Under the pieces are notes generated by a model. The model did not search any database, was not told the DNA's origin, and saw only the letters and a program-made list of their open reading frames with translations. Source: Tubiluchus corallicola (lineage: Eukaryota > Priapulida > Priapulimorpha > Priapulimorphida > Tubiluchidae). From it: DNA of 50,000 nucleotides. The position numbers were made by a program, and so were the translations under genes. Within the stretch, counting starts at the first letter, position 1. Each line of letters begins with the position of its first letter. The DNA is taken from positions 2,501 through 52,500 of the forward strand of contig JAQGDQ010000237.1 in assembly GCA_030141605.1 (NCBI GenBank). Direction: 5' to 3'. Below, in pieces: positions 31,833 to 44,342 of this stretch.

Positions 31833-33184
31833 AGTTTCATGCACGAGTTTTTCTTGTTTTTCAACTATTATCGTTGTATTAACATATTCTGCGTCGATTG
31901 ACGTACTAAAAACTTGACGTACTAAAAACTTTGATGTACTAGATCACCGTATACGTAAAATTGCGCTGATTTAGAATAATTTTGCCATTTTTAGAAGGCA
32001 GCAAAAGCCTTGAGATCATTGATCATTGGTTACTTGTTTCTTTACAAAGACAGATAGGGTCAGCGGTACTAAAACTAAATGGACGCATCTTGGAAATGCT
32101 TGCTATACATGCAGCGACCTCTAGCTATTAGGTTAATCACTAATGATAAGCCGAGAAGCCCCTGTTAACCAACTCAAACATCAGTATTGATGTAACGCAG
32201 CAATTATTTATGCAAACACTCCAGGAAAAATAAAGATTGGACCCTATAGCATCAAGCACTTAAACAGTCACTTCATTAAAAAATTGATTAAATTAACCTA
32301 TTTACATGTCAATAACAGTTCAGCGCTTCTAGTAATGAGAGCAGGAATGAGCCGATCCGTTGCGTTCCCCATTTCATAATTTTGACTAAGTTATTCATAT
32401 TCTTTTGTCATTTCTGACGAAAATCAATCTTTATCTTATTTGCACACTTGGCGAATATGCACCAGTTGTTTTACTATATCATCATGAAGAAGAACTCGAG
32501 GCGTATCCACGTTACTAAACTCTTTTTAAGACTTTAAGGCGGCAATATTTTGCCAAGAACCTTTACTGTATAAGTTAAAAGGGAACGCAACAAAAATGCT
32601 CAAAGTGTTCGTTAATTTCTTAACTATCGAGACCGTTGAGCAAGACAAAAGTACTGCCAAATCTGGTAAACTGGTCGCAAAGAATACTTTCGCTTGCTTA
32701 GCTGTAGATGCGCCACTGATGCAGGGAGTTCGCTGTCTGCATGCAGATAGCGTGCAATCAACTGATACAAACCTCGCGGCAATATGGAACATTACTTAAG
32801 TATTGTCTCTGCGGTCACGATTGATCGTGAAAAAGTGCCTGTAAAATAAGCGAAAAATCATCACAGCTGACACGTGAATCAACGGCTTCGCGGTGGGATT
32901 GACTGATAGCGTTGAAGTCACTTTAACCGAGGACTAAAGAGACAAGCAGATCAAGAAACGCAAAAAAGCAACTTGTTCGCCACCAAAGTGGTAAAATGAA
33001 AATAAACCGTGTTGAACTGAAACGAATAAAACTCCCCGATGACAAGAAAAAGAAAGTATAATAAAAACAAACGAAGAAAGCGCCAAATCCGTCTGAGAGG
33101 TACAGTATTCCTCTTAGATTGATGTAAGCCATGACGCTTCTATTCATGTGAGCCGTAAGACTAATTTCGCACCGTAAAGAGAAA
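31833..33184. other. No gene recognised
   Basis: Complementary short ORFs overlap at 32526-32799 without any family resemblance. A small direct repeat (GACGTACTAAAAACTT) occurs near 31900-31930. Confidence 0.4.
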
Positions 33185-33780
33185 CCTGACCCCCCTCTTA
33201 AACTATAGCTGAAAACAATCTACCCCATAAAATATTGAAAGGGGTCACACTATTTTTTTCGAGAATGACGTGAAAGAATTATCACAACAGGAACGTAATT
33301 TCTCGTTCGCGCCACTAGGTCTTCGATGTTACGTGCATTTCGCAATTTGCTAGTTAGACGGGCGCCTGCGTCTCGGAAAAAAGTTGCACAAAAAAGGGTG
33401 CTGTACTTTTCAGTTCAGAGGTGTTCGATTGTGACGTAGTGCACACATTCGGGAGCTCATGCGTGAGAGCTTCCAAACATGTGCACTACGCCACAACCGA
33501 AACTTAAATTTTACCGAATTTCCGTGTATCACACTGTATTTCTTACACTATACTGTAAGCACTTCAATTTTCGCTTTTGTAAACACGCAACACGCTCGTG
33601 AAATGTTTGTGCTGTTGAAAATTATGTTCAGTTGTGATGTCATCACCAATTGGGCTCACCAGCCGTTAATTAAACTTTTAACCGATTATATAATTATGCA
33701 TACTATTATTTTAAAATGAATAGTTTTTACAGTACTTCAACAGGGTACAGAACATGAAAAATCATGTTTTCCTTTAGACA
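33185..33780 (+). repeat. Dispersed repeat family B, copy 3 (longest)
   Basis: Runs from GAAAACAATCTACCCCATAA through GTTCGATTGTGACGTAGTGC and AACACGCTCGTGAAATGTTT to GAACATGAAAAATC. It is the direct counterpart of the inverted copy at 42325-42905. Confidence 0.82.
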
Positions 33781-35157
33781 GTTGCATATCCAGACAATAA
33801 TGCTTCCTTCTACGGCACACTACGAGCTGGAATCCAGCATTCTCCGGCAGACCTTTCTCAATAGTAGTGTTTGTAGCGACACCGGGATCTAGCTCAGTAT
33901 GAATGATAACTTCCTAGATAAGCCGCTGAACCGGAAGTGATGTCATAGGCACGTTTATGAATCCTCAGATATGGCGAATGAAATCTCCCAGGTTGAGTAT
34001 TGAACTCACACATCAAAATTGCAATCACCCATCCATTCATTGACCATGCAATCTCAGCATATGTGCAGATATAATGACCACTCGTCTATTCATCTCGCCC
34101 GATGCATAATTATGCTATTGCTAAGCAATTCCATTTACAATGCAAACTATTAAATAATGAGAATCTAATGAAAATCTAATAAAAAAGAGATATTGTAGCC
34201 TTATTGCTCAGCATGCTAGATGGCTTCTTTGGAGCAAACAGTTATGGCGAAGTAATATGGCTAAATACTAACTGAAACTTATAGGTGATGAGCAGATGTT
34301 ACAATTTCTGACAAAATTGCAACTTTTGTCATAATCTGTCAAAATTAGTATCTTCATTTTAGGCAGTAAGTAATTACAAATTTTTTTGCTTATCTTTAAT
34401 TGTTCCTTGTTTATTTATTTTTATTTGATTCTTTGGTTTTATTTGCCTACTAAGTCTTGTTTTTTTGTAACTAACACATTTGCTGTTGTCATCAACCCTG
34501 ACAATTTTCAACGCTTCTTATCCCCGATCTCAATTAAAGTGACTTAATTTTAGATTTGAGGATTAGTGAAATTGCCTTCCCTTCTCACGAGTCCTCGTTT
34601 AAAACATCCTTTCATCTTTCTCTTGTAAAAAATCGAAACTGAAATAAATGCAGACTAGTCCTGTATAAAAATTAGCGGTGGTCCTGTTTTAGTTTATATT
34701 TTACCAAAATTGCAAGGCCACTTCCTATACGTGCTATAAAAATAAGAAATGTTTTGTTTCGTTTCTGATTTTTCGTGCAGACTCATGGGTTGCAGATTCC
34801 AAATTCATTCTAGATTCAGGCCGCATGTCATTGTTGTACTATTAAAACTAATTAAGATTTTAATTACTTCTTGCTATACTATTTCTTCTTCTTGTTACTT
34901 AAATCATAACAGGCCATATAGGTATTTTTACATAATTTTGGCAATTATGTTACTGAATAAAAATTGCAAGTAGCAAATTACTTTATTTGCCATTAAAAAA
35001 ATTCCACAACGAATTCTGCAAAATAAATTATAGACAAGCAAAGCTAAAGAAATACAATCGTAAATCTAAGATGCAATACAAGAATAAACATCTTTGATTT
35101 CGAATCGGAAGACAACAACTTTGAAGGAAAACCAACCATCGAACCACATTCATAGTA
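33781..35157. other. No gene recognised
   Basis: AT-rich, low-information sequence. Nothing beyond short chance ORFs. Confidence 0.4.
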
Positions 35158-35467
35158 CAGTAGTTGCCGCTTAATAGACTCACGGTTAATAGAGTCAATC
35201 GCTTAATTGACTCAAAAACGCCTAAAACGGGCCGCTTCTATTCAAATGTATATAAAAACTATCGGTAATTGACTCAAATAACTTCGCTTAATTGACTCAA
35301 TATTTTTCCTTCACCTACTTAAAATAAGATATTTGTATGTGCCCAAAGAGCCTTACCTACTTTTATGTCATCTTTACTTTCCTTTTGTGCATTATATATG
35401 TATACAATCGGTTAATTGGGTCAAAACACGTCGGTCCCAAAATGAGTCTATTAAGCGACGACTACTG
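35158..35467. mobile_element. Tc1/mariner-superfamily MITE (pogo/Tigger-like)
   Basis: Ends CAGTAGTTGCCGCTTAATAG and (inverted) CAGTAGTCGTCGCTTAATAG with TA on both outer sides (35156-35157, 35468-35469). CTTAATTGACTCAA words recur inside. Known: TA target sites and CAGT-type ends mark this superfamily. 310 bp, no ORF. Confidence 0.85.
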
Positions 35468-36005
35468 TATTTTAAACATTGTATTTTATACTACATACAC
35501 TTAAAATAGTGGAATTACCACATATTATAATGCAAAAGAAATTTAAATTTAAATAATTCATATCTCCCTCCAAGCGTACCTCGCTGCGGACATAGTTGTA
35601 AAAAATGACGTAAGCTGGTGGACAGTGCGAAGCCACGTATAACAAAACTTCAGCAGTTCGTACAGAAATTCTGTTATTCTGGGTGAATAAATATTTATGT
35701 GTTAACTATGTTTACATAAAAATAGTCACTGGATCAATCAGCAACAATTTGAAAGTGCTTACGTAGCTTTAATCTACAGTATTATACCTGAAAATACGTA
35801 AGTACTACACATGATGTAATTACAGATAAGCATGGAATTCTACGAGGCTAAGGGCATATAATAGGTGCCAAGTGGTTTACTTAAGCTAAAGCGTTTAATT
35901 TTACCTTATTAAAATAATTATTCTCTTACTTTGTCGGGTCTCACTAACCGAAATGGAAGTTATTATATTACCATCGGTTTTCGTTACATAGTGGTCAATG
36001 AGATT

Positions 36006-36120
36006 CAGGGGCGTATCAAGACTTTACGGCGCCCTGGGCTGATAGTTTTGTCCCGCCCATCTCTATAGTGAATTTATGGTTGTTTATGTAATGAGCAGAT
36101 TAAATAATTACTTGTGGTGT
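36006..36120 (+). mobile_element. hAT MITE fragment (one end)
   Basis: CAGGGGCGTATCAAGACTTT begins a segment that matches the inverted right half of the complete element at 39097-39491, down to GTAATGAGCAGATTAAA, then diverges. The second terminus was not found. Confidence 0.7.
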
Positions 36121-36504
36121 ATTAGAAACACCATTAACCTGGTTTTTACGTTAAGCACCTGGCAAATAAGTATTTATTGCATGGTGACCCAATGACGTCA
36201 TTTTTCGTTGCAAATGTGCGCGCTTTAGCTTGAAATCATCGCAATTTTAAACAAATTTAACTAATTACGCGAGGCGCTTATCACAATTTCATTGCTGAAA
36301 CTTTCTGATATTTTCTGATTCTCTTAAATATTAAAATAAGCTCAATTTGCGAAGAAGTTTGTGTTTTCCTTTAATTAACTTTGTTTCATTTAGCTGGCTT
36401 GTCTATGTTAACAAATTTTATTTCATAGCTAGCACTATTATAAAACGCCTTGCTTTGCAAAAAAGCCAAAATCTGATCGCATTTGCTTAAATTAATAATT
36501 GATT

Positions 36505-37042
36505 GCTTGAAACCTAGCCACTGGGGGAGGGGGGGGCAAGCCAGCCCAACTCAGTGCTGGTCCCAAGGGTTAAATAGCTGATAAATAGGGAGGGTTAGGG
36601 TCAGGAAGGGCATCCGCCTGTAAAAACTGCGCCAAAACCTTCTATGAATGAGTCGGCGAGACTTAAAGGTAAAGTCCACAAACAAGTGGTTAGACCCGCT
36701 CTAATCTATGGACTGGAAGCAGCTTCTCTAAAGAAGACCGAAGAGAAGAAAATGGGTGTGGTGGAGATGAGGATGTTGAGATGGATGGTGGGAATAACAA
36801 AAAGAGATAAAATTAGAAATAATAATATCAGAGGAACAGTAAAAGTAGTGGAAGCCTCGCAAGATTGCGATAGTATGGACACCTGAAAAGAAGAGTCAGT
36901 AAAGATCTTGTGGGAATTGAAGACATAAATGAAGAGATGGTCAACAACAGGAATGCGTGGAGAAGACTCATTCACAACGGCGACCCCGAATAGGGAAAAG
37001 CTGGGAAGAAGAAGAAGAAGAAGAAGAAGAAGAAGAAGAATT
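36505..37042 (+). pseudogene. RTE-type LINE, 3' end with (AAG)n tail
   Basis: Non-coding part with GGGTCAGGAAGGGCATCCG (36598-36616), then the ORF C-terminus: VVRPALIYGLEA (from about 36688), EMRMLRWMVGITKRDKIRNN, and after a frameshift near 36860 YGHLKRR and WRRLIHNGDPE, stop at 36991. CGACCCCGAATAGGGAAAAG leads into GAAGAAGAAG repeats. Known: these blocks and a short tandem-repeat tail are typical of RTE-clade elements. A TAG replaces the Trp before YGH. Dead copy. Confidence 0.87.
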
Positions 37043-37397
37043 GATTGCTTGAATAAACTCGATCAGATTTTGGCAATAATGCTGATCGAACGAGATGCTG
37101 CACTTTATTCTTCAGGTCGCTGACTGGTTCGTTCACAATTTGAATTTGCAGAAGGAGACGTTTTTCTTAGCACCAGCATACCGAAGCGTTAAACAAATTG
37201 CCAAAGTGAACCTGAATGGGTAATTCCTACAAACAAACGTGGCTCTGGGAAGAAATTCAAACAAAATTCATTCACAGTAAACACCTCATCTTACAAGTAA
37301 ACAAGCAGAAATTCAAACAAAAATCATTCACAGTAAACAAGGCTGAGGTGCTGAAGCTGAAAAGAGCGTGAGTTAGCACGCGTAATTAAATCCACTT

Positions 37398-37874
37398 TCA
37401 GCCTTTTTCAATCCAAGCCGTTTCTACTAGCAGTACATACGTGTTTGAACGTTTACTAATTAGAGAATCTTTGGTGACGAAAGACTTTACATCATCAAGC
37501 GCGACTTTTTTCGTTAACGAACGTTGATTTCTTACTTTCCTGACGACGACCGAGTGATTGCTTTCCAGCAGAAACGCCACTGATGAATGTCATTGCTTGA
37601 AATTCTGTATAATTAGCCCAGTATTGATTTTAAATGCACCCATTCTGACCCTGGTTTCTACAGAATCAATGACCTTGACCTTCACGTAAATTACTTCATC
37701 ACAGGTATTTTCGTAAGAGATGTTTTGATATGTGTGAGTTTGTGCCAAAGTAACTCTGTACTGACGCTTGGCCAGGTTACAATAGTTTCTCATCCTTATA
37801 CTGTGGCAATTGTTTTTACTTTCCTTGGACTCGTTCTCTGTGGAATTCATTAACAGGAGCTTGCTTTCCCTGTG
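37398..37874 (-). pseudogene. Decayed exon, possibly a netrin-like (NTR/C345C) domain, one in-frame TGA
   Basis: The minus frame is open from 37874 to 37398 apart from one TGA at 37592-37590. Both parts share the same frame, giving about 150 codons on either side of that stop. The segment NTCDEVIYVKVKVIDSVETR followed by GAFKINTG resembles the start of NTR modules (Cys, YVxxVxVL, then a KFTINI-like strand), as found at the C-terminus of netrins and thioester complement proteins. The second half, with YVLLVETAWIE, is less convincing. No matching splice borders are clear. I infer a pseudogene or old exon; family assignment is tentative. Confidence 0.28.
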
Positions 37875-38164
37875 TCATGAAATTGTGATCTAGCTGCACT
37901 TGGGGACACGTCTGAAATAATAATTCAAACTGAACAACTCCATCGTAACAATGACAAAAAATAAATTACCATTTAATCAAATGTAATGATCTTTTTACGA
38001 GCGTTGGTCGAAGATGTAAATTCTCTGAATCACTGAATTTCTCTTTCATCTTATCCTTCACGATAAAACATTTCAATTCGTTGAGAATCCGAACAACTCT
38101 TGACATGTTTTACTTTTGTTATGACAGAGACTATTATTACCCCACTTTTACCCTAAATTCCACG

Positions 38165-38290
38165 CGCCAGGCAGGGCAACAGCAGGTACCATTTTTAAAG
38201 TCTTTGGTACGACCGACCGCGGCTTCGAACTCACGATTTCCAAGACGGAAAGCGGACGCGTTACCAGTAGACTAAACCATCTGGTTGCAA
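38165..38290 (-). mobile_element. tRNA-like SINE head
   Basis: On the minus strand, ATGGTTTAGTCTACTGGTAA (A box) is followed by GTGAGTTCGAAGCC (B box) at tRNA spacing. The acceptor and T stems do not pair, so it is not a functional tRNA gene. Confidence 0.55.
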
Positions 38291-39088
38291 AGTTGTTTCA
38301 AGATCACTTTAAGATGCGTTGTTTTACTACTTGTTAAATTTGCCAGCCGACACGTGCCAAATGTAGAATATAAGGACACTATAGGAAATATTGTTAGTAC
38401 TGATAGTGAAAATTGTTTGTGTGGATATCATACTGAAAAATACTCATCATTATCTGTTGAGCTGCCCTTTGTATTTTGCAAGGAGACGCCAATTCCATCG
38501 AAAACTGAATGACTTATTTATGTTTAATACCATAGCTGCTAATTTCAATAATGTCAACACACAAAATAAAATATTAACCCTTGACATGGTAATCTTCAAC
38601 TAAGCCATGATTAAAATGTTCTTATATTTCAGTTAGTGCAGAGGTATATTAAGGAGAACAAAACAGAAATTACTCAATATTCAGCACTTTAGCAGTTATA
38701 AATTAGTAAAATAATTAGCTAGTTTACAGAATATAATGCATTTTGTTAATTACAAAATTTTTCCGATGCTTTCTTAATAATTAATTCTATATTATACTTT
38801 ATAATTTTCAATGTATGTACAAGTCAGTTTTTTAGCCTTTTTAATATGAACAAATAAAAAATATGTTTATATATTTAATGAGATATGCTAGCTTTCTGGT
38901 TATAAATGCATCAGTCAGAGGGCTTTCATGCACATTCTGTATTTTGTACCTAAGCCCTAATCTCGAATAAAACTGACCAACGTCCGACGCTTCGCATAAT
39001 GTAGACCTCACACTCCACAATTACTGTCCAGGAATCTGAAGGTTAAAGGTTATGGCATTGCTGTGTTTGTATTGACTGCAGCCTTTTA
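38291..39088. other. No gene recognised
   Basis: AT-rich spacer between the SINE head and the hAT MITE. Confidence 0.4.
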
Positions 39089-39096
39089 TAAACTAA

Positions 39097-39491
39097 CAGG
39101 GGCGTATTAAGCAATAGGTTAACTATGCTATAGCCTAGGGCGCGAAAGTTTGAGGGGCGTCACATTTTGGAAAAAAATTCTTAATCTCCTCGGAAAATAC
39201 GTACACTTTCATATTCATGTAAAGGGCACATTTCATAGCACACCACAGGCAGTTATTGGGGGCAGCTTTCATATAAGTGCCACATAACGAACAGGTGCAA
39301 GTTGCGCAGCCTGCTTGAATATAAGCGCTGCGTAAATACATGTGATTAATAATGACTACGTAGAAACTTGGTTGTCTGAACAACAAGTAATTGTTTAATC
39401 TGCTCATTACATAAACAACTATAAATTCTCAATAGAGATGGGCGGGACAGAACTATCAGCCTAGGGCGTCGTAAAGTGTTGATACCCCCTG
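39097..39491. mobile_element. hAT MITE with perfect 8-bp target duplication
   Basis: Termini CAGGGGCGTATTAAGC and (inverted) CAGGGGGTATCAACACTTTA, flanked on both sides by TAAACTAA (39089-39096 and 39492-39499). CAGGG ends plus 8-bp duplications define hAT elements. 395 bp. The minus ORF inside it (39135-39407) is not a recognisable transposase. Confidence 0.93.
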
Positions 39492-39499
39492 TAAACTAA

Positions 39500-40674
39500 T
39501 GACCCGGGTGTAACCAAAGCTCGACAAATTTTGAATGTAGAGTTTGAAATTTCAATTATGCTAGAATTAGGCGTGATCTCAAGCGGCTGTCCTGACGTCA
39601 TGACTGGGGCTCCGTATTTCTTGCGTAACATTTTTCCAAGAAGCAGGTGCTGTTGCTCATATGCAAAAACGAAAAACTCATGAAATTAGGCTTATGAAAA
39701 ATTGATATTAATTCTGCGGGTTTATTTATTTATTTATCGACGGATTCATATTTATCCTTACGTAATTCTTTACTGTAGTTTATTTTAAAAAACACCATTT
39801 TCCCCTTCAATATTTTCGACAGCAGAGCATTTTCAACTATGGTCTAAAATTTGCCTTGTGTTTTGCTTTAACCTGGCAAAGGAATAATTTAATTTCTTTA
39901 AACGGTGTCCAATAAATGAAACAGCGCAATCACTTCAATAATCTAAATCAATTTTTTTTTCAACCGTCTTTAGTCAGTAAACTAAATGCTTTCACTTTTC
40001 ATTTAAAACCGCGTTATTCAATTTTCCCATTCTCATCAATGAATTGTCATTTTGTGTGTATATTAGTCCACATGCTTTATTTGATTTGCTCAGACGGACT
40101 TGGTTTGTGCAGGCTGGCAACACTGACAGGCGGCTGGCAACACTGACAACCACAAACCGTCACCTTGTTTGGCAGCATTCATAATCCGCGCGCCTGCAGA
40201 AATTACAGTACTAGCGGTTTATTGAGTTAGTGCAGACGAGCTAGTCCAATCTCTTGCCATTGATTAAATGAAGGGCTTGAAATCAGGATAAATCGTTGGA
40301 AAGTGCCAGGCCGGTAAGCTGTTTATCTCCAAAACAGGACATAAAATGATACACATTTACAAGTAATCCCCGCGCTGCGAAAAGAGGCGATAAATGTTCA
40401 CTATTTATCTTCCCTCCTCTTCGAAAGGAGAAGCGGACAGTGTAAAGGTAATGGTTGTGTTAAATCCGCTCGTTTTTTTCACTGCCTTTAACAAAACTTC
40501 GATTCTACAGTTTATCTGACAAGAACTGGCCAGGAACATGAACACTGCAGCCAGGTTAAAGGAAAGAACAACTCACTCACTAAGTTGCGTTTATTTTACT
40601 GTTAGTTATCACTTAAACTTAAAAGAATATAAAAAGAAACTTGCAAAAACTCTCTGCAAAGCATAGATCTAAAG
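39500..40674. other. No gene recognised
   Basis: AT-rich. A small duplicated word (AGGCTGGCAACACTGACA / CGGCTGGCAACACTGACA) occurs near 40110-40147. Confidence 0.4.
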
Positions 40675-40810
40675 TATGCTACCTCAGGCGCGGTGGTCGC
40701 ATTATGACGTAACTCGGGGCGTTCGTGACGTTTCGTAAGCGCGTCGTTGCTTTCCGTGAGCACGCACGGTGTAAACAAATTCAAATTTCTGCAGTTTACC
40801 TAATGTTCAC
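40675..40810. repeat. Dispersed repeat family J, copy 2
   Basis: ATTATGACGTAACT and AATTCAAATTTCTGCAGTTT align with 17640-17800. Confidence 0.45.
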
Positions 40811-41452
40811 GCAAAAAATATTACAAAATTAGCTATCAATTTTTTTGGAAAAACATTATACCTTTGATGAAGACTGACAGTGTGCTACTTTTGTTCTGGA
40901 CGAATGACGTCATTGAAAGAAGAATGGACATTGAAAATGAGAGCGCCCAAGCATGAAGTGACCGCTACTTTAAATTGATTTTACTAATTTATACAAGGTC
41001 CTTATTGCAGTTTTATCACTTAATCCTTCTAACATTTTTTGCGAATGTTGAAATAAGCCTAATTTTCCAGAAGACTTGACCTTTCCTTTAAAGCCTGTAC
41101 TTTACAAAATAGTTTCAAAATTCAGCCAAGAACCAGCCAAGAGAGGTTCCAATCTAACTTTTCCTTTCCAGGAAGTTTCTCTGAACTACGCAGGCCGAGC
41201 GCTATATATAAAAACCACACGTCTTTTAGCAGTAAGTGGTGATAAAATTCATTGTGTGCATTTAAAAATATTAACCAACATAATGCATTAAAGACGTACA
41301 ATCACTGTTAGTTCACTGTAATACATGGACTGTTCAAAGCAAATGCGTTAGGTGCAAGTTAAACTATTAATGTAACAATTGTTCAAGTCACTAACAGAAT
41401 AAACTACGTGTATCTACTACAGTAAAATGACATAATCTCTCCCAGTCAGTCA

Positions 41453-41811
41453 GTACCTACCTACCTACCCAACTACCTACTTACTTATCTACCTACCTAC
41501 CTACCTACCTACCTACCTACCTACCTACCTACCTACCTACCTACCTACCTACCTACCTACCTACCTACCAACCCACCTACCCACCCACCTACCCACCTAT
41601 CTACCTATCTACCTACCTACCTATCTACCTACCTACCTACCTACCTACCTACCTACCTATCCACCTACCTACCTATCTACCTAACTATCCATCCTTCCAT
41701 CCATCCATCCATCCATCCATCCATCCATCCATCCATCCATCCATCCATCCATCCATCCATCCATCCATCCATCCATCCATCCATCCATCCATCCATCCAT
41801 CCACCCATCCA
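41453..41811. repeat. Tetranucleotide array: (CTAC)n then (CATC)n
   Basis: About 235 bp of CTAC with ACCC and ATCT variants, then about 120 bp of nearly pure CATC. The motif switch is sharp, near 41690. Confidence 0.97.
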
Positions 41812-42324
41812 AATTGTAATCGTCTCATTTATTCATCGTTATTTATGTAATTTGCGTGTAATTTGTTTAGAAATGTGTGGCGTTGTATTTTGTAAAATGA
41901 ACTGCTGCTTGCAATAAAAATATCAAATTAAATGAAATCTCTCTCTCCTCTCTTTTTCACACACCATCACGCACGCACTCCTTTCCTTTCCTCTTTTTCT
42001 TCCTCTCTCTTAGTCGTTGTTTTGACCTTAGGCATGCCCGTAACTCCTTAAAGACCTCTATTTTATTATGACGTCACTGCAACTATGACGTTTCTATGTC
42101 ATTGTAACATCAGTGCTACTATGACGTTTCTTTGTCGCTATGACGTCTTGACGAGTTGAGTTATGTAATTGAATAAATCGATCACCACGTGGGCAACGCA
42201 AAATACGTTTTCATGGCATCAGGGCTGGGCTCTATTCTTGAAGCCGCTTATTGTTCGATTCATTTATCCTCCCCAAAAACGTTTTGTGAATAAAACAGCT
42301 TACTGGCTTTATTGCTTTTTTGCT

Positions 42325-42905
42325 TAAAGGATGATTTTTCATATACTACCTCATTTTCAAGTCCGATAAATATTATACACTTAACACAATATTGCAAAAG
42401 CGTTTCTGATAATTAAATAATATATTAAAAACTTAATTAACGGCCGGCGAGTCCAACTATTGATGACATCACAAACTAGCAAAATTTTCAACAGCAAAAA
42501 TATTTCACGAGCGTGTTGCACGTGTTTGCGAAAACGAAAATTGAATTACAGTGCTACTGTAAAATATTCAGTGTGTTGCACTAAAACTCGGCAAGTTTCA
42601 GAATAAAAACTCAGATTTCAAATTTACCGCTATGCTCACGCATGAGCTGTCGAACGTGTGTAGTTCGTCAGAAACTAACACATCTGAACTGTGAGGTACA
42701 GCACCTGTTTTTTGTGCACCGCGTTTCCAAAATGCAGGCGCTAGTGCACGTCTAACTAGCGAATGGCGAAATGCATGTAACAGCGAAGAACTGGCGGCAC
42801 GAACGTGAAATTGTGTTTGTGTGGTAATAATTCTTTCACGTAAGTCATTTTTGAAAAATAGTACATTTACTTTCAAAATTTTAAAGAGTAGATTGTTTTG
42901 ACCTT
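42325..42905 (-). repeat. Dispersed repeat family B, copy 4 (inverted)
   Basis: The reverse complement of the 33185-33780 copy, from GATTTTTCATATACTACC through ATTTCACGAGCGTGTTGCA to AGAGTAGATTGTTTT. Confidence 0.82.
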
Positions 42906-43508
42906 TCAGTTGAAGATTGGGCCCTGTTTTGCTTTAATACAATAATGATATTTTTACAGTGTTTATTGGTTTAACGCAAAGATACTAAGGTGCCTACAGT
43001 TACTGTGCTGGGATCCATCACCCAAATGATGTCAGGACCAGTATCTAGCTAATAATCTTGTGTTTTAGCAAGTTAAAATGTGCATCCATCCTGGTCATTC
43101 ATCTATTTAATGACCAATGTCGGCGTTGCTTAACTCGGTCCCTAAGCACTCCATTAACACTCAACTATTGCCGTCTAAAGAATAATAAAAATTACTGTTT
43201 TGTAATATCAGAAACTTTCTGTGCAGGTAACCATGCCTGTAATGATTGTTTGAGTGCTTATTTAGAAGTCTGTTGATCTCATTGGATCATTGGAACGAAA
43301 AAATTAAGCTGAACAGAGAGACACGGCAAAAACAAAATTAGGAATTCAATATCTGACATCTGCCACGATGAAAATTACACAAGTAACACGAATGTTACAA
43401 AGTAGATGTGTTGCAACTGCAACAAATAACTCGCTTAAAATCAGCAACAACTTTGAAATAACAACGGTGACTACGACGACGACGACAAGAAAAGCAACAC
43501 ACTGCAGG
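42906..43508. other. No gene recognised
   Basis: AT-rich. ORF 43058-43276 shows no known motif. Confidence 0.4.
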
Positions 43509-43538
43509 TGTTGTTGCTGCTGTTGCTGCTGTTGCTGT

Positions 43539-43576
<38 letters not shown>

Positions 43577-43708
43577 TTGTTGTAATTGTTGTTGCTGCTG
43601 CTGTTGTTGTTATTGTTGTTGCTGTTGTTGGCTGCTGCTGTTGTTGTTGCTACTGTTGTTGTTGTTGTTGTTGTTTTTGTTGCTGTTGTTGTTGCTGTTG
43701 CTGTTGTT
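43509..43708. repeat. (TTG/CTG)n trinucleotide tract
   Basis: About 200 bp of mixed TTG and CTG triplets producing poly-Cys, poly-Leu and poly-Val frames. These frames are not genes. Confidence 0.97.
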
Positions 43709-44342
43709 CATCCTCATCATCATTATCATCAACGTCAAGATATGGTAAGAAAATGTGCGAAGAAATTATATTCTTCGTTTTTATAAGAGCGTAATGCAGA
43801 AGATAATGGTAAATGGTTTCTTTGTGGCTTTGATCAGCATATTTTACTGCACGGTTTCTTCTGAAACACCCTATAAATATAATAAAAGTGTTTCAAAGGA
43901 TAAGCAACCAGTGAAATGACAGCAACTTCTGTTTCATTGCCTATGGCTGTGACTCTTTTGAATTAAAGCTAAGATTTTCTAAACATGCTTCTAGTGTTTA
44001 TCAGTTAAACAAACAGGCTTTCTAGCTGGGCAAAAATCAGACAAGCTTAACACTGTTTGCAGTGGACTTCAGGAGAATTATCGACCAATGAAAAACGTTG
44101 AAGAAAACAAATCTTTGAACAAGGGAGAACTGGGCGGTAAGTTAAACGGACACCAAAACTTGACTAACAAATTTCTTACTTTTTAGGTCGCGTGCAATTT
44201 TCGTGACAGAGCGAGAATACGGGAATAATGGTTTCACGAGTTCGAACAGCGAAACATGATCTAAACCCATTCAGTTGCTTTGGGGCTAAGTTGTGAAATA
44301 CTCGGCCCACTCGTATTAAAAACGAAACCGGACTGAATTCTT

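Noticed and set aside
38165-38290. A functional tRNA gene
   Set aside because: A and B boxes are present but acceptor and T stems do not pair.
39135-39407. 90-codon minus ORF as a hAT transposase remnant
   Set aside because: No BED or dimerisation-domain motifs; it fills a 395-bp MITE and is probably chance.
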